From contig JALJCQ010000012.1 in assembly GCA_023091665.1 (NCBI GenBank), forward strand, positions 2,294,001-2,358,000: a DNA stretch of 64,000 nt, written 5' to 3'. Positions 36,142 through 47,556 of this stretch are shown piece after piece. Position 1 is the first letter of the stretch. Each line of letters opens with the position of its first letter. This stretch comes from Pythium myriotylum. Its lineage: Eukaryota > Oomycota > Peronosporomycetes > Pythiales > Pythiaceae. Position numbers and translations under genes: made by a program. The notes under the pieces are model-generated. The model searched no databases. It saw only the letters and a list, made by a program, of their open reading frames with translations, and had not been told where the DNA came from.

Positions 36142-38175
36142 TCAAAGCTTTTGTTGAGTCTCTGACGCTAGGGGAGCTGCGAAAAAAGCTGCTAGTCGCT
36201 CACGCGGGACGCTGAGGCGGAAGAAAAACTGTGCGTTATTAGAACCGGCTTCAGCTTTCTCGCGCTTCATTTCGTCCATCGAAAAGAGCTCTCGGATTTG
36301 AGGATCGTCCATGTCGAGCTGGTCTAGAAGATCGAATCCGTGCAGAGCGAGGAACTCGACGCGCGGCAAGACCTGGGCCTTTCCCGAGCCAAATAGCTTG
36401 GACTCGCCGTGTAACTGAGAGAGAATGCGACGAAGAACGTAGCTCCGAACCTGCGGAGTGTTGAATGCTCTCAAGTCATACGTGTAGACGTCTTTCGTTT
36501 CACGGAAGATTTCGCGGAATGCACGGTGCGACCGCGCTTGGTCAAAGACGGTTTCGGCCATCGGGATTCGGCGTTGAGCAAGTAATGAATGGAGTAAGCT
36601 GACGAGCGAATGGAGGGGGAGTATAAATTGGTCGCTTTCCGCGTCAACGAGCGGGTTCCCTTGCTGCTCAAACACGGCCTCGAACGCCAGCTCCGGGTGA
36701 CGTTTCTTCACACACGTGCGCACGAGCACATCATACACACGTGAGTCAGGTGCCACACCGTGTTTGAGCATCTCACGCCAGAGGTACATGGACCGACCGC
36801 AGTGGTCTTCCTCTCGCAGGCGACGAAAAAACGCTTCGATAACGGGGTCATTCTGAGGCTCGTCCGTATTCGGGTAGAGTGCTCGCATTGCTCCATCCGG
36901 ATTCATGTATACGGCGAGTCCCATTGACCCAATAAGTGAGCTGCAGAAGAGTACTGTCATGAGGTGCTCCTGGAAGTTGATGAACGGCACGCTCGCAAGC
37001 GCAATGGCGCCGACCCCGCCCATTGCAGCCTTGACTTTTTTTGTGTCGACGACTCCCAACTCACCGTGGTAGACTGCATGCATCATGGTAATGTAGGTGA
37101 CAAGATCGGGTGAGATCTTCTTACTTTTCATCTCCTCGTACAGATGAAAAGCCTGTGTGAGCTTACTATCCTTGCCACACGCCTTGAGCGCCACATTATA
37201 GTGAACAAGCCCAACACCGAGGTTTTCGGCATCGTCACCATCATGCTTACTCTTCTTCTTGAGGTCACTCAGGAGTGAGAGTGTCTTGTCGAAATCTCCT
37301 TGTTCGGCATAAGCGTCCATAAGGATCGCGTAGGTTGGTCCGACTGGTGCAAGCCCATAGTTCTCGATGGTTTCAAAGAGCTCTTCGACATAGTCGTACT
37401 TGCCAACCTTGGCGTAAGAGTTCATCCAGTGGTGGAACGTCGTGTGGTTCATTTCAGCGTCTGCTTTGTCCATTTGCGTTAGCAGTTGCGTCACACGAGG
37501 AGCTGATGGGGGATCTCCGGCCGTTGCACTCAGCGTTAGCAAAGCTCCGAAGACATTGCGATTTGGGATCGTGCCTCGCTCCACCGCTACTTCAAAGATC
37601 TCGAAACCACGATCCGCATCGTCCAGCGCCGCGCAAGCCTGCAATGCACTTGTCAAGACGGGGTTCATGAGGAAAAAGTCGTTGCGCAGCAGACGCAACG
37701 CCAGCTCCACAGCATCGCGATGACGTCCTAGGGCCTCATAGATGCGAACGCATTCCCCTGTGGCAGATCCGTGGATTGTATCGGCTTCCTCCACAATCCG
37801 GCACAACGGCAGGGCTGCACGCAGCTGCTCGGGTGTCTGTGCAGTCTGGAGAAGCGACGTGGCATGGCGCAGAAACTCGAGATCGGGCTCGAAGCCGTTT
37901 TGCGCGGCTGCGCGAGAGACCAGCCTCTGTATCTGTGTGACGACGATATCTTGGCTTGACCGAGCTTGAGGCTGTTGCTGTCGGGCTTGAAACGACGGCG
38001 CGACTCTCTTGCCCGCCTTAGGCGGTGGCTGCGAAGACTTCCATCGCTTCTCGACGTACACTAAGTGCGACTCCAGCGACGGAGCCGATGCTACGGCGAG
38101 CGCACACGTTCGGGAGCGAGACGCGGCGGCGCGTCCGAGACGCAGCGAGGCCGTGAAGCGAACGGCTCTTCGCAT
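36142..38175 (-). CDS. Pentatricopeptide-repeat protein, probably mitochondrial
   Basis: A single exon encodes 677 aa. The N-terminus (MRRAVRFTASLRLGRAAASR) is rich in Arg/Ser/Ala with no acids, typical of a mitochondrial targeting peptide. At least six PPR-like repeats lie between about 150 and 480, for example GLAPVGPTYAILMDAYAEQG and KISPDLVTYITMMHAVYHGE. One hydrophobic segment (ASVPFINFQEHLMTVLFCSS) interrupts the repeats, which is unusual. PPR proteins bind organellar RNA for processing, stability or translation; target unknown. It is divergent from the ABCB gene, which is also likely organellar. Confidence 0.85.
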   Translation of the reverse strand: MRRAVRFTASLRLGRAAASRSRTCALAVASAPSLESHLVYVEKRWKSSQPPPKAGKRVAPSFQARQQQPQARSSQDIVVTQIQRLVSRAAAQNGFEPDLEFLRHATSLLQTAQTPEQLRAALPLCRIVEEADTIHGSATGECVRIYEALGRHRDAVELALRLLRNDFFLMNPVLTSALQACAALDDADRGFEIFEVAVERGTIPNRNVFGALLTLSATAGDPPSAPRVTQLLTQMDKADAEMNHTTFHHWMNSYAKVGKYDYVEELFETIENYGLAPVGPTYAILMDAYAEQGDFDKTLSLLSDLKKKSKHDGDDAENLGVGLVHYNVALKACGKDSKLTQAFHLYEEMKSKKISPDLVTYITMMHAVYHGELGVVDTKKVKAAMGGVGAIALASVPFINFQEHLMTVLFCSSLIGSMGLAVYMNPDGAMRALYPNTDEPQNDPVIEAFFRRLREEDHCGRSMYLWREMLKHGVAPDSRVYDVLVRTCVKKRHPELAFEAVFEQQGNPLVDAESDQFILPLHSLVSLLHSLLAQRRIPMAETVFDQARSHRAFREIFRETKDVYTYDLRAFNTPQVRSYVLRRILSQLHGESKLFGSGKAQVLPRVEFLALHGFDLLDQLDMDDPQIRELFSMDEMKREKAEAGSNNAQFFFRLSVPRERLAAFFAAPLASETQQKL

Positions 38176-38450
38176 TGTCTTGCACCGGTGGCGTGGCTTC
38201 CAGTGAGCTGGATGATGGCCACACCTTTGAGAATCGATTATCGTAATCGATCAGCTCTCCAGTATTGTTTATCACCATGTATTCTTTTATGAAGGTCACA
38301 ATGTGTTGATTACGACGTATCAGCATAATATTTGACGAAGGGTATACATTATGCAAGTTTGAACTTCACTTCTCGATCTTGGAATGTCGGCGGCGCGTGT
38401 CTCCGAACCTTCGATTTGCCAAGTCGCCACTCTCCGTCCGTTCCTCGGCG

Positions 38451-40339
38451 ATGCTGCCGCCGCGGTCTTACCTGCTGGAGAAGGCCAGCAGCAGCACTGC
38501 GGGGGGCGGCGCCGCGTCAGATGGGAAGAAGAAGCAGTCCAATGTCAAATGGGTTCTGGCGCTGTGCAAGGAGGACAAGGCTCGCTTGTCGGTCGGTGTG
38601 CTAGGCATGACACTGGCGTCCGGCATGAACCTCGTATTCCCGCGGATCATGGGCAAGGCGCTGGATGTCGCCACAGGCAAACCACCGCCCGCCGGGCTCT
38701 CGAAGAAGGGCTTCTTCTTCGTGGTGCTTACGACGTTCGTCACCGGATCCATCGGGTCGCTCCTTCGCACCTACTCACTGGGTATGGTCTCGGAACGAAT
38801 CGCCGCGCGGTTGCGCAAGCGCCTGTACAGCGTGCTACTCGCCCAGGAGTTCAACTTCTTTCACAGTCGCAAGGTTGGTGAACTTGTTAGCCGCCTGAGT
38901 AATGACTGCCAAGTCACAGCCAACGCCGTGGTTGAGATCATGGGAAATGGTTACCGCTCTCTCAATTCGGCTATTGGGGCGTCGTGCATGTTACTCACGA
39001 TCTCTCCAAAACTTACGCTCGTGTCACTATCAATCCTGCCACTGGTTGGAACTGGTGCAATGATCTTCAGCAAGTTTTCCAGTCGGCTCGCCAAGGTGCA
39101 CCAGAACTCAATTGCCACCATGACCGGCATGGCAGAAGAGCGCCTCAACAATATTTTCACGGTGAAGCTTTTTGCAGCCGAGCAGTACGAAGAGCAAGAG
39201 TTCGAGAAGGTGAACGAGGTGATTTTGAAAAATGCAGCGCGAGCAAAGCGTGCACGTGGCGTTTTCATGGGAGGACTCTCCCTGTCGATGAACTGTTCAC
39301 TCTTCTCGGTGCTCTACTTTGGCGGCTCCCTCATCGGCTCGAACGAGCTCACAATCGGTTCGCTCACTTCTTTCGCGCTGTACAGTGGATTCATGGGGCT
39401 TGGGTTCTCTGGTCTGTCTTCGTGCTTTGGTGAAATTAAGCGTGCCCGTGAGTCTTCGAAGGTGCTCTTCGACCTGCTAGAAACCGACGCATCGACTCAT
39501 GAGACAGAAGGCAAGAAGAAGCTAGAACAAGTGGAAGGTCACATCAAGTTCGACAAGGTCTCGTTTTCGTATCCTTCACGGAGCGATGTTACGGTGCTCG
39601 ACAAACTTGATTTGGAGATCCATCCGGGAGAGGTTGTGGCAATTGTGGGCAAGAGTGGTGCGGGAAAGACGACGATTGCGTCACTCATGACCAAAATTCT
39701 TTCCCCATCGAGCGGCGCGGTGACTCTCGATGGCGTGGACATCCGAACACTTGACACGAAATGGCTGCGCAAGCAAATTGGTGTCGTGAACCAGGTAAGC
39801 TTTCTCCACTAAAGCAATTGCCTGCGATGATCAGAACTGATATGTGTCGGGTTTTTTGGTAGGACCCATCATTGTTTGCGTCGACAGTGGCGGAGAACAT
39901 CATGTACGGAGCAACTGTGCGCGATGAACAGCGCTTGATCGCTGCAGCGAAAGCCGCGCATGCACACGACTTCATCGTGGAGATGCCGAACAAGTACGAT
40001 ACGTTTGTAGGTGAGAAGGGATTTGAGTTGTCAGGCGGTCAGAAGCAGCGACTCGCAATCGCTCGAGCCTTTTACAAGCGCACAAAGATTCTACTCTTCG
40101 ACGAGGCCACAAGCTCTCTTGACAGCCGCAGTGAAGATGTCATCCGCCGCGCCCTTGATGCTGCCAAGCAAAATCGCACCGTGTTCATCATCGCTCACCG
40201 CATCAATACGATCAAGCAAGCGACTCGAATCATCTTGTTGGAGGATGGCAAGATCTCGGAGACAGGAACCTACGAGGAACTGAACCGCGAAGGAACGAAG
40301 TTCCACGCGCTTACCCATCATTACTCACCAGTTTTCTAG
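38451..40339 (+). CDS. ABC half-transporter, ABCB family (ABCB10/TAP-like)
   Basis: Exons 38451-39794 and 39863-40339 (68-bp intron) give 606 aa. The frame is open upstream to 38379 without an ATG, so an extra 5' exon is possible. One six-helix ABC membrane domain (about 40-330) is followed by one nucleotide-binding domain. The latter has Walker A GKSGAGKTT (about 400), Q-loop VVNQDPSLF across the intron, signature LSGGQKQR (about 503), Walker B ILLFDEATSSLD and the H-loop IIAHR. The half-size layout and basic N-terminus fit a homodimeric exporter of the mitochondrial inner membrane, but location is inferred. Confidence 0.9.
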
Positions 40340-40625
40340 TCTATTGAAAACGGTTAGTTACTAATCTGCGCGTGGTTTACGTCTGTGTGTTCTCGCTCTG
40401 TAACTTGACAGAACACGAAGCGCATTGGCTGATGATCAGCTCCAAATGATCAGCGTATGTGTTGAGTTGTGCCAGGTTATCCTATGTCGACAGTAAACAT
40501 ATCAGAGGTGGTTGCTTAGGCGTGCTTCAACAGCATACCTCCAGAACCTTGACTCGCCCGTTTGGATCTTCATTTGCGTCTGGCTTTTCAACCCCAATTG
40601 GCATCTGAACCTGCACACCAGCGGT

Positions 40626-42034
40626 TCAGTAGTTGGCCGGAGAGTGATTGCACATTCGTTCCGATATCAATCGTCTGACCTTTTGCCTCTCAGAAGCTAA
40701 TTCTTCCTGGAGTTGCCTGATTTGGGCATCCCTCTCGCTCACAGCAAGTTGGCACTCATTTGACCTGTACAAAGCTTCGTCACGTGCAACTTCTAGGCCA
40801 ACCAATCGGGCTGATTGAAGGTGATGTAAGTGAAAGCAATCTGCGAACTAGACAAATTCCATTCGAACCCTCCAGCGCAGCAAGTGAAAGCTTGTTTTCT
40901 TCCAGATCCTTCTCAGCGATGGCTTTCATCTGCGCGTTCTGCCGTGCCAGCTCGATGCACGATTGACACTCAGTTACTTCCGAGTCTCCCTGCTTATGAC
41001 AGCTACGACTGGCTTCTTACAGCACAGATGTGTCATCATGTTATAATGCGTAGCAAGAGACACTGAACTTCCCACCTGAATCCTCGCTAATTAGACTTGT
41101 ATCTGAGATAACCTCCACTGGGGCGTCAAATAGAGTGCGAGAAGAAGTACAGTCATTTGCCGGAATGGGATCATCTTCTAAATCGTCCGCAAGAGAAACC
41201 GGGGAACTTATCCGCTTGGGCTCCTTCGTCATCACACATGGCCCATCGGTTTTATCCACGACAGGATGCTCCTCACAAAAACGATTGCGCTTCCTTTTGT
41301 TCGAGTCGACGTCGCTCCAAGTGTCACATTTCCTCCGAAGCTCTGATACAATGTGGCATGATAAGTCAGTGGTTGTCGTGCGGTACCCGGCACTACCCTA
41401 CCACTTGTAAATCCCTCTTGATCGAAGCAATTCGCAACGTGGAGCTTGGCTAAAAGATCCGTCGCAACTTTCACACGACAAGTAAGTGACCTGGGTAGTT
41501 ACCACAATTCAGTCAGCCTTAAATGATGCACACCGTTGGGCTGTGTTGTGTACCTGACGTAACTTCGCTTCATGTTTAGTGATGCGTTCTCGACATCAGC
41601 AGCTTTAGCTGCCATGGCCGCTTGGGATTCACGTGCCGCGCAAAGTTCACTCAAGAGTTGCCCAATCTGCGCCTGCTGATCGCTTTTGGTTTGCTGGAGC
41701 GCCCCGATCTGCTCGCATAACTTGCCCTTGCTCGCCTGAGCCAGGGCTAACTCTTCTTGAACTACGACAATCAGTCCTTAGACATTTGGTGCGGCCTGTC
41801 CACAAGATCCAGTGTCCACTAACTTCTCAAAAGCTGATCCCTCAGCAGCTTCACTTGCGTGTCGGTCGACATCCGCTCGACGCTCTGCATCTGTGAGCGT
41901 TCCTCCTGCCTGTTGAGGCGCTGGAGCACGCTCTCGAGATGCGCAAGCCCCACCGACGCCGGACGCGCATCGCCTGCCTTGTTGCTCGCCGTATGGCCAG
42001 CCTTCACCACAGCTCGCGGACCCGTCGCCTCCAT
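40626..42034 (-). CDS. Coiled-coil protein, 361 aa, six exons
   Basis: Reconstructed from exons 42034-41824, 41761-41554, 41490-41402, 41342-41076, 41015-40869 and 40789-40626. Five GT-AG introns (59-79 bp) give an exact codon total. The start is MEATGPRAVVKAGHTASNKA. Coiled-coil stretches are HLESVLQRLNRQEERSQMQS, QIGALQQTKSDQQAQIGQLL and the C-terminal RDAQIRQLQEELASERQKV. A basic middle (RRKCDTWSDVDSNKRKRNR) could be a nuclear signal. The last acceptor is ambiguous by three bases. I do not recognise the family. About 290 bp of sequence between its stop and the ABCB stop shows nothing else. Confidence 0.7.
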
Positions 42035-42165
42035 ATTCGTTTCCCTCGAAGGCCGACGATGGAAGAGTGGGTTGCACCAGCAAGTGCAACATGAAGACCA
42101 TCACTCTTCACACGTGTATGCATTTGAAGAGGTATTATATCATAAAATAGAGGAACTCTTGATTA

Positions 42166-43734
42166 TCAACGACGTGGTGGGGGGCGTGGCTTCAACTCCG
42201 ACACCTCTGGACGTGGAGACTTTTCAGAAGGAAACACGCAAGTGTCCACTGCCGGGCCCATTTTAGTGATCCGTCCCCGACTGACGAGCATGTTGCTGAA
42301 TTCGTGTAGTTTCCCGTTGTGTAGTCGCAGTTTGCGGAACTGCGACGCTAGCTCCCTCTGCTCCTCCATGTTAGTCCGCCGCGCGTTCGAATCGAGGTCC
42401 CTCAGCTTCTTCTTTTCAGCATGATACGCTGAGCGAACAGAATCTCCAAAGCTTTCAATCTTCTCGACGGCTTCGACGTAAGATTTTGGGTTTACAAGTC
42501 GCCTCCTACGCTCACGAGGCAGAGTAGTGCGGTGCAGAGCCTCTTGGTTACTGAGGTCAACATGCTTGCCACTTGTCATACGAAGTTGCACCTTCAAATT
42601 ATTGGCGTTGGCTTCAAGGTGGTGCTGCTTAAGAAATGCGCTCACTAATGGCGAGTTTTGCATCTGGTAGACACACCGCTCGTGCGTCTGGATGTAGAGA
42701 CTGTTGTGGAGGTTGCCCGCGTGAACTGAAGGTAGTCTATCTCGATACTCTTCTTCGTCAAACTCATCCACCAAGTCATCCTCATCGGCAGCCTCGTCAA
42801 AGACTGACCCGTGGTGATTCTTCACCTCCATCTTGGTTCGTTCAATTCTCTCCGCGCGCAACATACGATTTCTCATGGCAGGGAAATCTGCGAGAGCGGC
42901 AATTCGCTTTGGCGATTCTTGATCGACAGGTATCCAATGTGAGCAGTCTAGATCAGCTGGAACAACCCCCAGAATCCAGCAATAACAAGTCTGTAAGATT
43001 TTCTTGCGGAGATCGGTGCTAAGCATGCTTTTGCGGGATTTTGGGAAACCTTCGTAAAGAGCCATGAACAGGATTTGTGCAAGAATGTCGGGTAACAAAT
43101 CGAAGAATCCAGAGTCTCGACTCGAAGACTGCGCTTGAAGACGGATAAACAGGGACGTAAAATTATCAGCGATGCGCTGATAAAATCTCTCTTCCAAATC
43201 TTTGTGACGACCGATTTGAAAACAGTGGGCCGTAAGATACCAAAACATATCCTTCAAAAGGGCGTCACATTCAGGAACGGTTTGGAATACGTCGTTGAAG
43301 AGACGCCGTCGTTGACTCGATGCAAACCTTGTATTCGTAAGAACCTTTGCGCAGATGTCACTAAGGACTACCGATCGCGGCACTTCGGTAATCCTATTCT
43401 TGTTGAATCTTACAGTCACATTCTCGGCAGCTTGTGTCGCGTTCTTAGTGCGAACAACTAGGATTGTCTTCTGTGCGGCTTTCTGAATGAGCGAACGAAT
43501 ATTCTTACTGTGCTGCTGCTTCTCTCCAAACTTGTCAAGAATCTCGAAAACGTCGGCTGCTGCAGTGTCTGGATCAATCCGCTCAGCACCCCTGATGCCA
43601 GCACCATCTTTGTCATGTCGTCTTGGCGGATGTTGAGAACGTCGCCGACTAGCTGGGGAACCATAGCGAGGAACCTCGGTTAGAAATGACGGATTTGCTT
43701 TCGTGCTTGCTGCATTCACCGTTGCTTCGTCCAT
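42166..43734 (-). CDS. FWWh-motif protein, FAM227-like (candidate ciliary protein)
   Basis: One exon encodes 522 aa (MDEATVNAASTKANPSFLTE). Residues 160-225 contain the FWWh-type signature FWYLTAHCFQ (164-173) followed by LEERFYQRIADNFTSLF and a hydrophobic FFDLLPDILAQILFMALYEG. This is the pattern of FAM227A/B proteins, which occur mainly in ciliated or flagellated organisms and whose biochemical role is unknown. The rest has an acidic stretch (DEAADEDDLVDEFDEEEYRD) and a basic Pro-rich tail (ELKPRPPPRR). Assignment is by motif pattern only. Confidence 0.68.
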   Translation of the reverse strand: MDEATVNAASTKANPSFLTEVPRYGSPASRRRSQHPPRRHDKDGAGIRGAERIDPDTAAADVFEILDKFGEKQQHSKNIRSLIQKAAQKTILVVRTKNATQAAENVTVRFNKNRITEVPRSVVLSDICAKVLTNTRFASSQRRRLFNDVFQTVPECDALLKDMFWYLTAHCFQIGRHKDLEERFYQRIADNFTSLFIRLQAQSSSRDSGFFDLLPDILAQILFMALYEGFPKSRKSMLSTDLRKKILQTCYCWILGVVPADLDCSHWIPVDQESPKRIAALADFPAMRNRMLRAERIERTKMEVKNHHGSVFDEAADEDDLVDEFDEEEYRDRLPSVHAGNLHNSLYIQTHERCVYQMQNSPLVSAFLKQHHLEANANNLKVQLRMTSGKHVDLSNQEALHRTTLPRERRRRLVNPKSYVEAVEKIESFGDSVRSAYHAEKKKLRDLDSNARRTNMEEQRELASQFRKLRLHNGKLHEFSNMLVSRGRITKMGPAVDTCVFPSEKSPRPEVSELKPRPPPRR

Positions 43735-43854
43735 GGCTACCTAGTAATGAAAAAGTGCTGGCATCATGATCGAATCATCCACAAACTCCAAAGAGGTTTG
43801 AATCAGCTCCTATTTATGGATCATGGAGAAATCCGCTCAATATGAAGGCGTTCA

Positions 43855-45423
43855 CTATTGAACAGAAGTAGAAGCCCTACGGGGCTGATGCTTCATGAGC
43901 GCTTGGTCGATTGTGAACTCACCAAAATGTTGAGTGGTTCGTCGTAAGTATGTATCCAGGAGCGATTGAATGTCACGCATGACAAGCTCCACGACAACTT
44001 CGTCGAGAAATATGGCTGCAGATTTGCGAAACCCAGAGGTTAGGTAAGGTGCTCATGCCAGGCCGGAGGGATCGTACCAAAATCGACCAGACGGCCCATA
44101 ACATCCACATCCAACTCCTGCACATCTTCAACCGAATTCACTTCTTCTTGGGTACCGTCAGCTCCAGCTCGAAGCCCGATAAGGTGTTCTACACGGGTAA
44201 AGCATTTAGCGGCTAGACTAAACAGGGGTATACACTACATTGCTTCGACCAACCGAGGTTCCTCGTTGAATTAAAGACTGAGCAAAGTGTTGCAGCGTAC
44301 TCGTCGAGCTCGGCCAGTGATCTGATAAGCTACTCATTAACATTCATACATGACAACCACACACTGTACTTACACTGGGACAGCTTGCGCAGCGCCTACC
44401 CGTTCCACAGCAGCGATCGCTTGCTTCTTCACCATCCTCCCGAAGCCTACCGCGAGGTTTGTCAGTTTGCCAATACCAGCACTTGCTGAGTTGACAGCTG
44501 AATAAGCAGTATGCGGCTCGGCCTGGAGCAGCCAGAAGGACGTGCGCGTCATGTATTGTCCGGCTCATAGGGGCATCACACGATTTGCAATACCATACCT
44601 TTGTTTGATCATTTCCCGTCCCAGGCTTTTCCAGTGCAATGAACGGGAACGATCGAGCAAGTTGTACGCGCTCTCCCTTAGCGAAGTCAAGGAATTGATC
44701 AAATGCCTTCAAAAAGACTGCCTTCGCCTCGGGTGACGAGAGTGGCAGTAACATCTACGAGACACCAAGACATGTAGCTTCTCCTAACACTAGAATGAAG
44801 TTCTACATCTTACCGTGATCTTCTCGATGCCTTGCTTAAACGACTGAAATATTTCAACCTTTACAGACACACCGGCCAGTCTTACACGGTTTTGCTGCCT
44901 GAGAGAATCACCACGTCAGTGCATGTGGAGGAACCCACAACTTCAGTTAAGCACGAACATACCAGACCTCTTTCGGCACATACAACTTCGGAGAAAACAA
45001 CGCTCCAACTTGAATGGATTTCTCGATTAGTTGCATCAGGTGGAAGACTCCGAATGGTTTCTTGATGGAGATCTCGTAGTATCGAGCCTGAAAACCGTGC
45101 GCATAAGCTCACTTTGCGACACACTACATGCCCGCGTGGTGAAACAAAAAGTACTCACACTAATAGAGAGTGCAGGCATTTGCTCGAGCAATTCACGCGA
45201 GACGCAGCGACGAGGGCTTAAGAGCTGTCCACTAGTTACGTGTCACCACCAACTCTCGCAACCATTGCGCTGCAGCTATTATTTACTTCAGAGAGACTGC
45301 GAGGCGGGCCATAGACGACGAGGGAGTCGTCAGCGCGTCTGCAGAGAAGAGTTCGACCTCCTCTTCGTCCTCATGCTCGTTGTCCTTCGGCTCAAGAGCC
45401 ATCAGTGGCTGCTCGCCGGCCAT
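43855..45423 (-). CDS. Unrecognised protein, 354 aa, nine exons
   Basis: Reconstructed from exons 45423-45287, 45231-45159, 45087-44963, 44898-44814, 44754-44599, 44522-44374, 44321-44254, 44188-44078 and 44015-43855. Eight introns (52-76 bp) have GT and AG ends and the codon count is exact. An acidic N-terminus (PKDNEHEDEEEVELFSADAL) is followed by a folded-looking region (FGVFHLMQLIEKSIQVGALF, LYVPKEVWQQNRVRLAG). Then comes a Gly/Ala-rich segment (SAGIGKLTNLAVGFGRMVKK) and a helical C-terminus (FLDEVVVELVMRDIQSLLDT). No family is recognised. Intron density is the highest in the window. Exons 7-8 have alternative junctions, including one ending soon after 44140. Confidence 0.65.
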
Positions 45424-45678
45424 GATTCTTTCGTGTTGAAGAGTGCGATCTCTGATAACCCCAATCCCAGCATTTCGTAACCGTTACGAACAGGCTCTGA
45501 CTCCTCAGTCCACGCAATGATTACTCAAGGACGAGCCAGTTGGAGGTACCTCTCGCTTTCCACCAATCTTGAACTTGAATGCTTCTCTTCCACTTCTGAT
45601 TGGTCGTATATGGATCGGTGTCTTTCTGAAGGAGGTGTCCACGCATGCAACGGCTTATCCGCCCCACGCGACCACGCC

Positions 45679-47556
45679 ATGCAGGACCACGAGGACCACG
45701 CGGCGCGCAAGCGGCTGCCACGTCTCCACGTCGACCACGAGACCAGCAAGAGCGCCATGGGCGCGTCCCCGCGCTCCAGCGAGCAGACGCCACCGACGAG
45801 CGGCGCGTCGTCGCGCAAGGGCAGCGCAGATGGCTCAGGTGGGTCCGGCGATGGCCTCCCCGAGGGTGGCAACCCGCACGCTGACGATCGAGACCTTGGC
45901 GCGCGAGCAGCACAGCGCAAGCAAGATCTGGACTCCCTACTCAAGGTGCAGGTCGAGCTCTCCCCAGCCAACGCGAAAATCACCAAGAAGCGTGAAGCAT
46001 TGAACCTCTCAGATGTGACCGACATGCTCAATGACGAAGAGGCGGGGGGACAAAGCGGCGCGAAGGAAGAGCTTTCGCAATGGGACCAGCTGGTGCACTG
46101 GGTCCGTCGTGTGCGTGAGACTTTTGGGACTTCGTTCATTCTGCTGGTGTCAGCAGTGTACGCGAGCCAGGGATTCAACAGCTTCAGTAAGTTGGCGGTC
46201 AACTACTTCTTCAAGGATCAACTTAAGCTCGAACCAGCAGAATCGCAAGCGCTGATGACCGTGATGATGTTTCCATGGGGGATCAAGCCGTTGTACGGCA
46301 TCGTATCGGACAGTCTACCTTTTTTCAAGTACCATCGCAAGTCGTACATGATCTTCTTCAGCCTGCTGAGTGTTTGCGCTTATCTTCTCCTATCAATCCC
46401 CGACTTTATCACAACATCATTTGGCGCCGTCGCAATCATGACGATCAATAGCCTCTCAGCGGCTGTTATTGATGTGGTGATTGACGCTCGCGTGGTGGAG
46501 ATGTCACGGTTGGATCCGAAGAATGGTGCGAACGACCTTCAATCTGTATCGTGGACAGCGATGGCAGTTGGAGGCGTGCTGGGTTCATTTCTATCTGGCC
46601 CAGCCACAGATTCTCTAGGTGCGCGAGGCGTCTTCTTCTTTTCCTCTGCTGGTCCACTGGTCGTGCTCGGCTTCTCCATCGCAATGAAGGAACCGAAGTC
46701 GCGTATTCACGCGAGGAACTTTGTATCTTCTGCAAAGCGCCAGTTCTTCAAGCTGAAGGGTGCAATTACGACCCCTGTCATCTGGAAATGTGCTTTGTGG
46801 GTGTTTCTCTCCGGCGCAGTGAGTCCTGGATACTCGCAAGTGGCTTTCTACTTTGCGACTGACGTGCTCAAGTTCACGCCCGAATTTCTCGGCCTCGTGT
46901 CTGCTTTCGGTTTTGTGTTCCTTCTTTTTGGCACACTAATCTACAACGCATTCTTCAAGGACGTGTCGTTTCGTCGCATCTTCCTCATCGCCCAGGTCAA
47001 TCTGGCTGCAGTTTCGCTTCTCGAGGTGATTCTTGTGACGCGTGCAAATCTAAAGATGGGCATTCCCGACAAGGCATTCGTGTTGGGGGATGCTGTCATT
47101 GCTGATGTCGTGAGTCGTCTGAAGACAATGCCCGTTCTGGTGCTATGTGCGAAGCTCTGTCCTAAGGGCGTCGAGGGAACACTGTTTGCTCTGCTCATGT
47201 CCATCTCTAATTTCTCCTTCAGTGTGAGTGAGTTTTGGGGAGCATTCATTTGTCACTCCCTTGGTATCAAGAAGGATGTCTATGACGATCTATGGATCGC
47301 CATTGTGATCCGTAGTTTCATGAAGCTGACTCCGATCCTGTTTCTTTTCCTCATCCCATCAAGCGATCCACAAGAGATCGTGGATCGACTAAACTTCGAG
47401 GGCACTGAGGACGACGTCGAGGGCGGTGGAGACCTTGAGGACGAGGACGAGGGCACTCCCAATGGTGTCATTCGCCAGGACCACACGGTAGGAGGATCTC
47501 CTCACACCACACCAGCTCCGAGAAATGCACGGCGCGAGCTAGAGGTCGACGTCTAG
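45679..47556 (+). CDS. Folate-biopterin transporter (BT1/FBT family, MFS)
   Basis: One exon encodes 625 aa from ATG 45679 (MQDHEDHAARKRLPRLHVDH); an in-frame ATG at 45517 would extend it. A polar, Ser/Asp-rich N-terminus of about 135 residues precedes twelve membrane segments. MMFPWGIKPLYGIVSDSLPF is the BT1 family signature around TM2, and AVIDVVIDARVVEMSRLDP the second conserved block. The acidic C-terminus (EGTEDDVEGGGDLEDEDEGT) is cytosolic. Family members carry folates or pterins in trypanosomatids, plants and cyanobacteria and are numerous in oomycetes. Substrate here is inferred from family only. Confidence 0.9.
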   Translation: MQDHEDHAARKRLPRLHVDHETSKSAMGASPRSSEQTPPTSGASSRKGSADGSGGSGDGLPEGGNPHADDRDLGARAAQRKQDLDSLLKVQVELSPANAKITKKREALNLSDVTDMLNDEEAGGQSGAKEELSQWDQLVHWVRRVRETFGTSFILLVSAVYASQGFNSFSKLAVNYFFKDQLKLEPAESQALMTVMMFPWGIKPLYGIVSDSLPFFKYHRKSYMIFFSLLSVCAYLLLSIPDFITTSFGAVAIMTINSLSAAVIDVVIDARVVEMSRLDPKNGANDLQSVSWTAMAVGGVLGSFLSGPATDSLGARGVFFFSSAGPLVVLGFSIAMKEPKSRIHARNFVSSAKRQFFKLKGAITTPVIWKCALWVFLSGAVSPGYSQVAFYFATDVLKFTPEFLGLVSAFGFVFLLFGTLIYNAFFKDVSFRRIFLIAQVNLAAVSLLEVILVTRANLKMGIPDKAFVLGDAVIADVVSRLKTMPVLVLCAKLCPKGVEGTLFALLMSISNFSFSVSEFWGAFICHSLGIKKDVYDDLWIAIVIRSFMKLTPILFLFLIPSSDPQEIVDRLNFEGTEDDVEGGGDLEDEDEGTPNGVIRQDHTVGGSPHTTPAPRNARRELEVDV

